Assembly (NCBI GenBank): GCA_033439795.1
Contig: JAUTDP010000002.1
Location: 3,224,001-3,288,000 of the forward strand
Direction: 5' to 3'
Length of the DNA: 64,000 nt
From: Sordaria brevicollis
Lineage: Eukaryota; Ascomycota; Sordariomycetes; Sordariales; Sordariaceae
In this document: piece by piece, positions 19,533-31,400 of the stretch
How the letters are laid out: the number at the start of each line of letters is the position of its first letter
Numbering within the stretch: the first letter of the stretch is position 1
Program-made: the position numbers and the translations under genes
The notes under the pieces: generated by a model
What the model was told of the DNA's origin: nothing
Database searches by the model: none
What the model saw: only the letters and a program-made list of their open reading frames with translations

Positions 19533-22500
19533 ATGGCAATCTCCAACGGCATACCGACGCGGCACCGTCGCCGTGGGCATCAATCCAGTTCCAGCGCGAC
19601 TGAGACATCGGATATGACTGCCGCCGACAAGGCCATTACCACCTCGTTCCTCATCTCCAATCTTCACTGTCCCTCGTGTGTCTCAACCATAAAAGAAGTC
19701 CTCTTCCAGTGTGGCTCGGGTTCCGGTTCTGGCTCTGACACAAATCAAAATTCGAATCCTATCCGATGGGTCTCGCCCAACGTAGTCACTTCGGTCGTCA
19801 CCGTGGAACACGATTCAGTCAACAGTTCAGCCGCATCAGCCCTAATCAAAGACATGCACCGCGCCTTGGAAGACAGCGGATTCGAAGTCAGTGGCGTGAC
19901 GACGACTGCTTCCCTCAGTGACACTGACAATGGTTTCTCTGCTCGGGATCTCGGCATCGGTACCAAACCAACGGCTGAATCTGGATCTGAATCATCATCA
20001 TCTGAGGGAGGTAACGGTCCTTCTCAACCATGTCCCATCCCTGGCAGACAATCATCATCACCCTCTGCTTCTGCCTTCTCACGATGGGTCACCGGCACCA
20101 CTTCACGGCTCAACAACCTATCTCAGTCCCAAAAAGAAAAGGCAAGGGCTGAAGCACATCTCCTGAATTGCGAGCGGTGTCGCACGTCGAAGGCCACTGG
20201 CACAAACCACGTGAAAGAAATAAAAGAGAAAAAGGAGAAGGAAGTCGTAGGGCCTAAAGCTTCGGTTTTAAAAGTCTCAGAAGTCAACGCAGCACCAAAC
20301 AAAATGGCATCAACATCGACGACCAAGTCCCTAATTTCGACGGCAAACACGTCGGTGGTGGATCTTGGAACATCGGAACAACCACCACAACCACAGCCAC
20401 GGACATCAAAAGCAAAAGCGCAAGCCAAGGAGAGGGAGCCAGACACATGGCGAGCCACCCTCTCCATTGGCGGCATGACCTGTGCTTCGTGCGTGAACTC
20501 GATCACCACCGAACTTTCAAAACGGGACTGGATCAGGGAGGTCACCGTCAACTTGCTTACCAACAGCGCTGCTGTTGAGTTCGTTGGCGACAAGGCAGAC
20601 GCTGAGAAGCTAGTGACCGAAATTGAAGATATGGGTTTCGACGCCACCCTTCATTCAGAAACCGTCGTCCCCGTCCACATTCCCCAAGACGACGCCGACC
20701 CAGACGCCGACCCGGAGGAAGAAGAACAGGAACAGCAAAAAAGAGTCGTCGAAATCCTCATCAAAGGGATGTACTGCCCCCACTGTCCTTCGCGCATCAC
20801 CACTTCCCTCCTCTCCTCCCCTTCCTCCCAACAGCACCACCTAGAAATCCTCACCAACCCCACCCCCTCGCGACCCATCATCAAACTCTCCTACCTCCCC
20901 TCCGCCCCTCAATTCACAATCCGCCACATTCTGAAAGCAATTGAAGCAAGCGACCCTTCCTTCACCGCAGCCATCCACCACCCCCCTCGCTAGAAGAACA
21001 AAGCAAGGCCATCCAACGGCGTCACCAACTCCAAATCTTATGGCGCGTCTTGTTCTCCCTGGTGGTAGCCATCCCGACATTCATCATCGGAATAGTCTAC
21101 ATGACTTTGGTCCCCTCTTCCAACCCCTCCCGCCATTTCTTAATGAAACCCTGGACGTCGGGCATCTCGCGCGCGCAAATTGCGTTGTTCATCATGGCCA
21201 CTCCCGTTTACTTCTTTGCTGCCGACCTTTTCCACCGGCGTGCCTGGAAAGAAGTGAGGATGTTATGGAGAAAGGGTTCAAAAGTCCCCCTTTGGCAGCG
21301 GTTTTACCGGTTTGGAAGCATGAATACCTTGATGAGTCTGGGGACCACCGTGGCGTATGTGAGTTCGGTGGGGCAGATGATTGCGGCTGGGGCGAGAGCA
21401 GCAGGTCACCAGGAAGAGGGGCATATGGTCATGGTGGAGGACTCGAATTTTTACTTTGATTCGGTGGTGTTTTTGACGTTTTTCTTGCTGCTGGGTAGAC
21501 TGATTGAGTCCTACAGCAAGTCGAGAACGGGAGACGCAGTGGAGATGTTGGGGAAACTGAGGCCGACGACGGCAATTTTGGTTGGGCAAGAAGGGAATGA
21601 TGCCGCTGAGAAGGAAGGGGAGGATGAGGTGGTGCAGGCGGATTTACTGGATTGTGGCGACGTGGTAAGGATTCCGCATGGCGCGTCACCGCCGGCCGAC
21701 GGCATCGTGGTTCAAGGGGAAGGAAACATGGACGAGTCGAGCTTGACGGGCGAGTCCAAGCCGGTGAAAAAGATCGTGGGCGATGAGGTGTATACGGGTA
21801 CCGTCAACAAGGATGGTCCGCTCTTGGTGCGCGTCACGGGCGTGGCGGGCAAGTCCATGCTGGATGAGGTCGTCAAGGCGGTGCGCGAGGGACAGACCAG
21901 ACGAGCGCCCATTGAGCAGGTGGCGGATGTGCTGACGGCGTATTTTGTGCCCGTCGTCATTGCGATTGCGGTGGCTACATGGATTATCTGGCTCGCTGTT
22001 GGATATAGCGGTCATGTGTCAGACGATTTCCTTGGGGAGACCAAGGGCGGATGGGTGGTCTTTGCGTTGCAGTTCGCCATTTCCGTCTTTGTGGTGGCTT
22101 GTCCGTGTGGTCTGGCGCTGGCTGCTCCGACAGCCATCTTTGTCGGCGGTGGCATTGCGGCGAAGCATGGTATCTTAGCCAAGGGAGGTGGTGAGGCGTT
22201 TGAGAAGGCCAGTAGGGTTGACTGTGTGGTGTTCGACAAGACTGGCACCTTGACAATGGGAGGAGAGCCCAAGATCACAGACTCCGAAGTATTCTCTGAT
22301 GCGGTAGATGGGAATGACATCGTCCTGGCAGCACTCAAGGCGGTCGAAGAGAACAGCAGCCATCCGATAGCCAAAGCCATTGTCGCTTTCTGTGCGGCAA
22401 AGACGTCCGCCAAAGCCCAGGTTGAGGAGTTGCAGGAGATTGCCGGCAAGGGTATGAAAGCCAGGTGTCTTGGGGTTGACTCCGAAGAAGGCTTTGATCT

Positions 22501-23320
22501 CATTGTCGGCAACGAAGCGCTTATGGAGGACTTTTCCGTTGCCATCTCGGACCAGACTGCCCAGGCATTGCAGAGGTGGAAAAGCGAGGCCAAGTCAGTT
22601 GCTTTGGTTGCCATACGGCGACATCAGAGCAGCGAATGGCTCCTTGCTGTTACCCTATCCATCTCCGATCCCATTCGCCCCGAAGCACCGCTCATCGTCA
22701 AAGCTCTTCAGTCTCGAGGCACTCGCGTGTGGATGCTCTCCGGTGATAACCCCATCACCGCAGCTGCAGTCGCCCATCAGCTCGGCATTCCAGCCGACCA
22801 GGTCATCGCCGGAGTCCTTCCAACGGGGAAGGCTGATAAGATCAGATACCTTCAGGGCACAGAGAAAGCCCGCGTCGGCACCAACAGCGAGTCCAGCACC
22901 CGTCGTGCAATGGTAGCCATGGTAGGCGACGGCATCAACGACAGTCCGGCGCTGGCAACAGCAGATATCGGCATTGCCATTGGTTCGGGAGCGGACATTG
23001 CCATCAGCAGCGCGGACTTTGTGCTCATTAACAGCGACCTGAGGGGTGTGGTGACGCTCCTGGATCTGTCGTCGACGGTGTTCCGGCGGATCAAGTTCAA
23101 CTTTGGATGGGCGGTGGTCTACAATTGTATTGCTCTTCCTGTAGCCGCGGGTGCCTTTTATCCCATTGTGAGTAAAGGGAACCACGTCAAGCTGGATCCG
23201 GTGTGGGCTGCTTTGGCTATGGCTTTGAGTAGTATTAGCGTCGTGTTGAGCTCATTGGCTTTACGGAGCAGGGTGTTTGGGATTGGGTTTCGGGCGAGGA
23301 AGATTGGGGTTGAAAAGTGA
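19533..23320 (+). CDS. Copper-transporting P1B-type ATPase (CCC2-like), with one apparent frameshift
   Basis: Starts at the ATG at 19533. Three N-terminal heavy-metal domains carry CPSC, CASC and CPHC metal motifs; the first is interrupted by a GSGSGS linker. The first frame stops at 20991-20993. The rest (transmembrane region onward) continues in a frame shifted by one base and runs to 23320. The second part has TGES, the CPC ion-site motif in ACPCGLA, the phosphorylation site DKTGTLT, SSHP and GDGINDSPAL, so every catalytic motif is intact. Adding one base at the C6 run 20981-20986 would join the two parts into 1262 residues. No plausible intron exists: there is no GT in the ~190 bases before the break. 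The enzyme should pump Cu+ into the secretory pathway. The break may be a sequencing error, a real recent mutation, or (less likely) programmed frameshifting. Confidence 0.88.
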
Positions 23321-24114
23321 ATATCTTACATTCCAATACTAATTTGGTTGTTAGTGCGGTACTTCCATAGGTATCTAGATTTGAACGAAACCTCGTGATG
23401 ATTGGATAATATAGCTAATTGCTTTTATAAAATGGAATACGAAAAGTTGATATGGTATAGGGGCTTTCTTGAAAGGTATAATAGAAATGAAATTATAGTT
23501 CGATTTAAGAACAAACCTCTTCATAAGGAATCTAAACGCTTGGAGCCATCGAACCGAGGTATCGAGCTAACAAACAAGCCAGTATTGGAGTGTATGTTTG
23601 CTGAGTGTTTGTTGGTGTTCAGAAACAGCATGACGTCCCTTTTGGTGGTTAGAGACGGATTTGGAGATGCCCGGCGCTAAGCACTAAGGAGCCGCTGAAA
23701 GGCCCACTTATTAGTAGCTTCAGACCCACTGAGCCGCTCGCGTTTCCCCTGTCCATGTCGATTTGAGGCCAGGAACCAAACCAAACTTCAACTTATCTTC
23801 CTCTCATCTTTTGGTTCTTTCATTGATTTCAGCAGCCCACCATCACATCCCAAGCTTGCTTCAACACCTATTGGCTGCACAGCTGTCGAAGCAACTGCCG
23901 CTGCTACCCCCTCCACGAGTCCAGCAAGTGACGGATTGGAACTGTCGGACCATTAATTGCATCTTCTATAAACACCAAACGAACCGTTACGCGAGCTCGA
24001 CCACTCACCTTGCAACGGTCATCATCATTGTCGCTGGCGGCGCATTCGACTCATAACCCCCATACGTATCGAACTGTCAACACCGAGACCCCGCGATCGC
24101 GAAAATCAGACACC
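23321..24114. other. Intergenic region, partly AT-rich
   Basis: The part at 23330-23560 is distinctly AT-rich compared with its neighbours. No gene, repeat pair or transposon signature was recognised in it. The right part is the CA-rich leader of the C3HC gene. Confidence 0.45.
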
Positions 24115-25965
24115 ATGAACGCTACCGTCAAACGAAAATTCAATAATCTGCTTCACGGCATCGGGCAAAGCAAGTCGACCAACCCAGATTCGCCCTCCTC
24201 GACGACGCGCGACAATGATTCGCTGACCTCGACCCCCGCCTCTACCTCAAGCTCGAGGTTTACAAACATGGCCAACGATAGCCTCGACTATCTCAGTAAG
24301 AAGCGCCGAGTCGGCGGGCTGCCCTCCACCCCGAGCGCAATCACGTTAACGACCCCGACGAAAGGGCAAGGGCAAACCACCATCCAAAACGTCACCCTAA
24401 GGAAATGGAACTCCCACGCCGGTCCAGCGAGTACAAAGGCAGATAGTCCAGTCACGAAACTCCAACCACCCAAATACTGCCCCGGCGACCGCGACCAGCT
24501 CGTGCGACGACTGGCAACTTTCCAAGAGCTGACGGACTGGACACCCAAGCCAGACCGGGTCAACGAGATCGAATGGGCGAAGCGCGGCTGGGTCTGCCAG
24601 GGAAAGGAGCGCGTTAAGTGCACCCTTTGCAACAACGAAATTGCCGTGAAAATAAACCGCAAGGAGGTGGATGGGAAGGAGATTCCAGTGCTGATTGCCT
24701 CAGACATTGCCGAGTCGGTGGTGGACCAGTACGCTGAGCTGATCATCACATCGCACAAAGAGGATTGCTTGTGGAGGAAGAAGGGGTGCGATGGTGAGTA
24801 TTTGCGCAAAGGAAGAGATTTTTGACAAACGCTAACATATCTGGCGACAGACTCGCTTCTACGATTACCTCTACCCAACCCCAAACTAGCCCTCGAAACC
24901 CTGCGCCAACGATACGATGAGCTCTGCCAACGAAAGGATTTCCTCCCTTACGAGTTCAACCTCCGTCTTCCCCAAGGTCTCGACATCGACACCATCCTCT
25001 CGTACCTCCCACCCAATTTCTTTACCGAGCCTTCACCATCAAGCGCTACAACCTCACAACCCGCCAGTCCCAACCCATCCACGTCCCAACCACAACAACA
25101 ACAACAACCACCAATAATCAACCGTACCGCGCTTGCCCTGGCCCTCCTCGGCTGGCAAGGTCTTTCCAACCCTCGCCTCGGCACCCCCGTCCCCAATTCC
25201 GCCTCCTGTCACACCTGCCTCCGCCGCCTCGGGCTATGGATGTTCAAGTCCAAACAAGTCGACCTCGAGACCAACACCATCCTAGTTCCCGCGCCTATGG
25301 ACCACCTCGACCCCTTACGCGAGCATCGCTTCTTCTGTCCCTGGAAGAACCCACAAGCGCAACGGAACCCAGGCGCTAAACCCCTAGCCAGGGGCGAAAC
25401 GGACAAAGCCGCCTGGGAAGTGTTGGTGGAAGGACTAAGGAACGAAAGCCGGCTGAGAGAAAAGGGCAGGGACTTGATGCACGGGAGGAGCAAATCCAGC
25501 GGGTTTGGATTTGGACTAGGAAGCAGGAACAAGGATAAGGGGACGCCACATCGGGCGACGGGGAGCGCGAGCGGATTGTTGGGAGTGCCGATGACGCCTG
25601 ATGGTAGGGGATCTTCAGGACTACAACCGAGTAGCGCGCCTGGTGGACTTCATGTTGGCGGTGATCAAGAAGGGGATGAAGAAGGAGAGGGAGACGATGA
25701 TGATGATGATGAGTCGGAGGAGGCGAGGAAGAAGAAGGATCAGGCTGTGATGAGCAGGTTGAGGAGGGTTAAAAGCTTGTTTAATACTAAGGGGAGCAAG
25801 TTGAAGAAGTTGGGCGCGTCGCCGAGCCCGTCTCCGGGGCCAGCGGGAGCGATTAGTGTGCCGAACAGTCCTAGGCCGGGAACGTCACATTCGACGAGGA
25901 CAACGGAAACAGTTGGGACAGGTGGAACCGGAGGAGCTAACGACAACGCGCCTGCTGAGAAGTAA
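24115..25965 (+). CDS. C3HC zinc-finger protein (NIPA/Rsm1-like)
   Basis: Two exons, 24115-24793 and 24851-25965, joined by a 57-nt GTGAGT..CGACAG intron with a GCTAACA branch site, give 597 residues. After a Ser/Thr-rich N-terminus the zf-C3HC domain spans about residues 120-240, with VKCTLCNNE and a later HKEDCLWRKKGC. A second related zinc module shows SCHTC and an EHRFFCPW motif. The C-terminus is Gly/Ser-rich with an acidic run. The family includes S. pombe Rsm1 (mRNA export) and human NIPA/ZC3HC1 (nuclear basket, F-box-like). A nuclear role is inferred from the family only. Introns, phases and both zinc modules agree, so the gene model is good. Confidence 0.85.
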
Positions 25966-26896
25966 GGAAGGGCTAGTGGTTACCCGTCCTTATCATCATG
26001 GCTATTATTTCCAGGTTTTGGGCGAGCGTCGACACGCATGGAGTTTGGGGAGCAATGTTGCTGTCATAGGTGTACAATTGGTGTATCAACAGCTTGAAAT
26101 TTAGCGTTAACGGCCTCAGTATCAGGATTCAACAGACAGAGAAAATAATTGCTCCAAACATTTCATGAACTGTTGTCTGATAAAGTTTGGGAGAAGGATC
26201 TCCTTGATTAACCCTGGAGGTGATCCGTGCTCACACCGCGGTGAACCCTCACCTTCCCGTCGGTGATCTTCCCGGCCGGCTACCGAAGAAACCAAGGCCG
26301 CCATATCCGTGTCAGTGGTCGGCAACGGAAAAGCACGTGGCGAAAAGATGTGCTCTTATCAGTTAGGACCCCTGCTTGCATCATTTTTAGTTTTGTTTTC
26401 GGAAAAGACAAATTTTTGTGATTTTCGTGGTTGATCAAATTGCAGCACAACATCAGAAATGTTGTTGGTTTCCGCCGGCATTTGTTCTGATTGAAAGTTT
26501 GCGAATCGCTTCGCTTCGCAACGAACCATCGAATTGGATATTGACATGGCCAAAATCTCACTTTGGTCTTGCACACCTTCACCAAATTGAGCGACCAACA
26601 GACGAACCAACACGCCAATAACCACCAACCCACTCACTTTGCCGAAACACCTCTCAGTCGCCGTTTCACTGATACTTCGTCTTTGGCTCACCACTCACCG
26701 GAAACTCACCAGAAATTCTGCCAACGACAGTTACCCCAAATGAGAAATCGTCTCACAAAAATCGAACTTTGTGCGACGCACCAACCCTTCCCTTCCCATC
26801 CGTGGCACCTTTACCACATGCGTCCTGGCAGTTTATAACCTTCCGCAAAATGCACTCATTCCAACAAACAAACTGAACTTGCATGCAAGTTCATGC
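25966..26896. other. Intergenic region
   Basis: No gene supported. It contains the 3' end of the C3HC gene and the 5' flank of tRNA-Pro. Short frames here lack any recognisable domain. Confidence 0.5.
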
Positions 26897-26968
26897 GGCT
26901 TAGTGGTCTAGTGGTATGATTCTCGCTTTGGGTGCGAGAGGTCCCGGGTTCAATCCCCGGCTGAGCCC
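26897..26968 (+). tRNA. tRNA-Pro (anticodon TGG)
   Basis: A 72-nt cloverleaf reads by eye. Acceptor stem GGCTTAG pairs with CTGAGCC (one G-T pair), followed by discriminator C. The D-arm starts GTCTAGTGG. The anticodon stem CTCGC/GCGAG encloses the loop TTTGGGT, giving anticodon TGG. The T-arm is CCGGG/TTCAATC/CCCGG. No intron is present. CCA is not encoded, as expected for a eukaryotic nuclear tRNA. A T6 run follows closely and should end Pol III transcription. Confidence 0.95.
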
Positions 26969-28059
26969 TATTTTTTGGTGTCCGTTTCACCTTGTTCTTT
27001 ATCTTTTTGGTGAAAGGTATGATGTGCGAGATGATCATAATATTTTCAAAATATTTTTTGGATAATGTGGTGAGGGGTGGTTTTGGTGATGTCGGTTGTG
27101 TTGTGTGGAAGGCGCCGTATACGGTACGGTGATGGTAAGTATTGTGAGATTTTTCAGTGCGAGAAGTGTGTGTGTGACGGGTGTGTGTAACCAGTGAGGC
27201 TTTGTCACCGCAGTCGTCAATGATCAGACCCAATCTTAACGAGGGAGAAAAGAACTTTGGAAGAGAGGCTGTGAAGAGACAGATAACCAAGTTTCTTGAT
27301 AGGAGGGCTCACGAAAACGGTGTGTCCTCTGTTACGGGGATTGCAACCGCCCAGTTGATAATCGAGTTTTTTTCCCTTGGGAATATTGAACTGGCGAGGT
27401 CCCGATGGCTGAGTGGGCTGGAGGACTGTGAGCATGGGGAGTTGCCTCTTTTTATGTATGCTTCAAAGGGTGAGGCCCAGCAGCTTCATAACGGCTCATG
27501 TGTACATCAAGACCGGCTGTGTGCGTGCATCTCGATGCATCTTTCAGAGCATCGCTCTTGTCGACCTGTCGATACCAAGGAGCTGGTTCGCTCCATGAAC
27601 CCATGTGGGCATGATGAAGCATGTACCTACTATGCGACAGCCGCGCCATTAGACTTGACGAGTACCATTACTTGTGAACATTCTTGACGAGTTCGAGGGA
27701 ACGTTGATAACGGTGGACATGGTTAGGACTCTTGACATGCACATTCACACAAGGATCAAACAAACGCCGTTACGAGTTTTGCTCTTCAAAGTTCTTCCAT
27801 TCCCACCGTCTCTCTCTGTCTCTATCTTTTCACTTTGCTTCATAAACCATAACAAATCATTGATGCTGATATCCAATACCCGGTATCCGCTATCCCGAGC
27901 CCCGAGTCTTGACGCTGATGTCTTGCAAACCATTCAGCAGGTGCCCTTGAACTCCCTTTCACAACGGCTGACGCAACCCTTCCTTCCTTCCTCTAACTTC
28001 CTTCGCTCCATCTTCCCGTCAACTTCGACCCGGGACCTTACCTTCCCACAAATTCGTCA
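26969..28059. other. Intergenic region
   Basis: No defensible gene. A 168-residue plus-strand frame at about 27181-27687 has no recognised domain and only weak coding character. A TGGCTGAGTGG box at about 27402 resembles a tRNA A-box, but no B-box follows. Confidence 0.4.
26971..26976 (+). terminator. Pol III terminator of tRNA-Pro
   Basis: Six consecutive T residues begin three bases after the tRNA-Pro discriminator base. Confidence 0.8.
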
Positions 28060-28497
28060 TCAATAATCAGCCCCAACCCAATCCAACACCGCGCAAACTA
28101 TCTCGACAGCCAACACCCCTCCCCTCGCCAACAACTCCACAACCCCTTCAATCATCACCACGGCCAACCACACCGCCGCAAAGGCCACGCCGCTCAACCT
28201 GCCGGCAATCCGGAGCACCCTCATGAACGGGTGATACCCCCTAGCCGCCACATCACCATGAAACTCAGCCAGCATCATGGCAGCATGCGCTTCTAATTCG
28301 CTAGCGGCGGCCGCGATGGCAGCTATTGTGGCGTTGGAGGTAGCTGTTGCTGTGGCTGATGAAGCCCTCCGATGATATATTTGGTTGTTGTTTTTGGCTG
28401 ATGAAGAAGAGAAAGCAGAAGAAGACGCAGACGCAGACGCAGACGCAGAACCGGACGAAGAAGAAGAAGCAAAAAAGACTCTAGTGTCGAAGCCTAG
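28060..28497 (-). other. Candidate stop-codon readthrough extension of NOT4
   Basis: Directly after the NOT4 stop the bases are CTA GGC, giving UGA-CUA-G. This is the established efficient readthrough context in fungi and animals. The same frame then stays open for 145 codons to a TGA at 28060-28062; I checked it triplet by triplet. The extension begins with an Ala/Ser-rich stretch partly made by a (TCTGCG) repeat. Its last ~40 residues before a G-A-D-Y end are strongly hydrophobic (for example VAFAAVWLAVVMIEGVVELL). It has no peroxisomal SKL-type end. The segment could alternatively be untranslated, or a separate small gene from the ATG at 28278. Use in vivo is inference. Confidence 0.45.
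28423..28449 (-). repeat. (AGACGC) hexanucleotide microsatellite
   Basis: Four full AGACGC units plus AGA on the plus strand. In the readthrough frame it encodes alternating Ser and Ala. The unit length preserves any frame. Confidence 0.85.
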
Positions 28498-31400
28498 TCA
28501 ATGCGCGCCTCCACCTCCACCTCCTCCGGCACCGTTAGCGCCACCGCCCACAGAGACGGGTTGGTTGCTGCCGACGGCCATCAAAAGTCTCTTATTCTTC
28601 CTGATGGTCTGGTTGAAGTGCTTTTCGATCTTGTCGCCCTCCTTACGGGCAGCAGACAAAGCAGACTCGGCGTCTTCGAGACTCATCAGCGGCACGTTGC
28701 CGAATGGACCTGGGGCACCGCCGATGTTGAGGCCCGCGCCCTTGTGACCCATGGGATCGTCTAGAGCGGATGGAGAGGGCGAGGGGGGCATGTCCAGGTA
28801 GGAACCGTGCGCGTCGGCGAAGGCGCTGACGGGGGCCGGATAGCTAATCTCGGGTGCCACTGTGTCGGTGTCATGCGGCGAAGCAGGAGAGCCGGCGCCG
28901 TACATCCAGGGAGCGAGCGAGCTTAGGCCGGCAGCGGCGGCTGGGTTACCGCCGCGCTGATCGGGGTGCCAGTTGGACATGGCCTTGGGGAAGCTCATGT
29001 CTCTAGCATTGAGATTCAGCCGCGGCAGGACGTACTGGTTGATGTAGTAAATCGCCTCCTCTCGCTGGATCTTGTTCACGGGATCCGTCGGGTATTGGCC
29101 GGGAGCCTGAGGGAAGTAACCAGGCGGTCCGTTGGGCACGGCCCGCCCCTTGATCAAACTGAAACCACCACCGGCTTCGTGGCGAGAGGAAACAAACGCG
29201 GCAGGACTAGACGCAGTCTCGGCGATGCGAGCCTGGAGCTCCAAAAACCGATCTTCCTCTTCTTCCGTCAAGTTGCGAATACAGTCGCCGTTGGGCGTCA
29301 GGAGAATGCGGACCCCGTCAATCATTTTACGGACAGGATGGCCGGCGAGCAGAGCTGCCTGGTCCTCGTCGGTGACGATTGACTTGGTAGGCGTCATGGC
29401 GTTCCGAGCCGCATTTTCCCTGGCGGCAGCGTTGCTGTGATCATTCCTCGACTTCTCAAAACCTGTGCTTGTCGGCTTGAAAAGAGGCAAATCATCGATC
29501 TTTTCAGGAACGAGACCAGACTTCTGCAAATCCTGGAAGATCGAGGCAGGTGTCGGCAAAGTCCGAGGAGTCGTCGAGACAGCATCCGACTTTGGTGTCT
29601 CCTTCACTCCCCTGGTCTTAATAGGAGAGGCGTCATCCGTCAGCGTGGTCGTCTCATTAGCTGTCGACCGATACGTTGAGGATTCCTCCTTGACCTCCTT
29701 CACCTCCTTGGGGGGCGGCGGAGGAGGCGTCTCCTTTTCCTTTTGTGCAGGAGTTTCCGGCCTGCTCACAGTCGGTGTTGTGTTTGTGTTGGTGGCAGGG
29801 CTTGGCTTCTCCTTTTCTTTCTTCTGCTTCTTCTTGCGGCCAATGATGGGGCCGATCTCCTCATTCGGATCAGACTTGACGGGCTGGGCAGCTACAGCGG
29901 CCGTTTCCTTCTTGAGCTGCTCCTTCCTTGCCTTCCTCTGCTGACTCTTGGTGGTTGTTCGGACAGGGGCAGAGCCAATCTTCGACGGCGGTGGTGAACT
30001 GGTGCGAGAGGCCGAGACTGAAGCCGAGACGATAGAGGCACTATCCGAAATCATCTCGCTAGCAGGAGTCTCGGGTCTCACAGAAAAGGAAGCCACCGAA
30101 CGGGCCGCGGAGCCCACAACGCTAGTAGCGGCAGCATTGGCGGGCGTAGAAGGCGTCTCGGTCTTTGGAGTGGAGACCAGCCTAAGGGTCTTCGCTGTCC
30201 TAGCGAGCGGCGACGCTACCGAAGCAGTCGTGGGGGTGGGCAGGGCAGGGAAAGCCGAGTCCCGATCATGGGCAGACTTCTCCGTCGTTGCTGAAGAACT
30301 CTCAACAGTCTTGACCTGGGCAACCTTGGTGGCTGCGGCAATGTTGAGTACTGGGGCGGTGGGCTTCTTGTCTGCAGGGCGAGGTTCTGGCTTGGAGATT
30401 GCAGGCGCCACGGCAGGTATAACCAACACAGGTGCAGGCTTCTCCTTTTCCGCGGCCTTCTCTTTTTCAGCTTTCTCTTTCTCAGCCTTTTCCTTCTCCG
30501 CTTTCTCAGCCTTCTCGGCCTTCTCCTTTTCCAGCCTCTCCCTCTCGGCAGCCTTCTCGGCAGCCTTTTCTGCAGCCCTTTCGGCCTTTCTGGCCGCCTT
30601 GGACTTGGTTACGGTGGTCTTGGTCGAAGGGACAGGTGTTGTGGCAGCTGCCTGGACCTTGGGGCTGTTGAGAGCAGGGAAGTCCTCATCCGCCAAAACC
30701 TTTGGAGCTTTCGCCTTGGCTGTTGCGATATCCTTTGACAGTCCACTCTCCGCCGCAAGGGCTTGAATACTTTCCTTGGAGTTCTTCTTGGCCTCAGTGG
30801 CCTTCTTTTCCTTTTCGCACGAGTCAATGTGTTTCTCTGCTTCCGAAACGTTGATAGTCTTTCCGTCCTTAGCAAGAGGCAAATCCGTGGAGCAGAAGGG
30901 ACATTGTCGCAAGCCCTTGTCCGCCTTCTTTCCAGCGTTCTTGGTGACAAGTGGGCTGGGAGCTGTCGTAGGCGTTGAAAAGGTTGAGGGTGCTGTGGAA
31001 ACAGCTGCACTAGATGCCGTTGCCGTTGCCGGTGTACTTGTAGGCGGTGCCGTTGATGCTGCTGTGTTTGTCTTAGTAGGCACAACAGGTACGGCGACTG
31101 GCGGTGTCTGAGTGCCCGTTCTCAAAGACGAGTGTGAATTAGCAGGGGAAGGGTGACTGATTGGCATACCCAGCCCCGGAGGAGGAGCAACGATAGGAGT
31201 ACCCATGCGGCCAAAGTTATCGAACGCTCCAGGCGGCTGACGTATCGTCGTTATAGGCTCGTCAGAAACCAAAGCGTCTACGCTTGTTGTAACTTCTTCG
31301 AACGAAGGAAGGTCGTCATCTACAAAGCCATATTAGCCTCTCGGATGGAAGAAAAGGGGTTTCATCAGACGTGATGCAGGCTTTCAACCGGGGACCACTT

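Noticed and set aside
20780..20995. Intron spanning the copper ATPase frame change
   Set aside because: The only GT upstream (GTCCTT near 20787) would remove most of the third metal-binding domain and is not a consensus donor.
26856..27290. Minus-strand frame across tRNA-Pro containing a PGIEPGTSR stretch
   Set aside because: This peptide is the classic false translation of an antisense tRNA T-arm.
27395..27470. tRNA-like A-box TGGCTGAGTGG
   Set aside because: No B-box, no T-arm and no acceptor pairing follow; at most a relic.
27181..27687. 168-codon plus-strand frame
   Set aside because: No recognised domain, no good upstream promoter or splice sites, and weak coding character.
28497..28540. 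A small intron removing the NOT4 stop codon
   Set aside because: Possible weak donors (GTGGGC, GTGGAG) combined with CTAG acceptors do not restore the frame that is open downstream, so readthrough explains the extension better than splicing.
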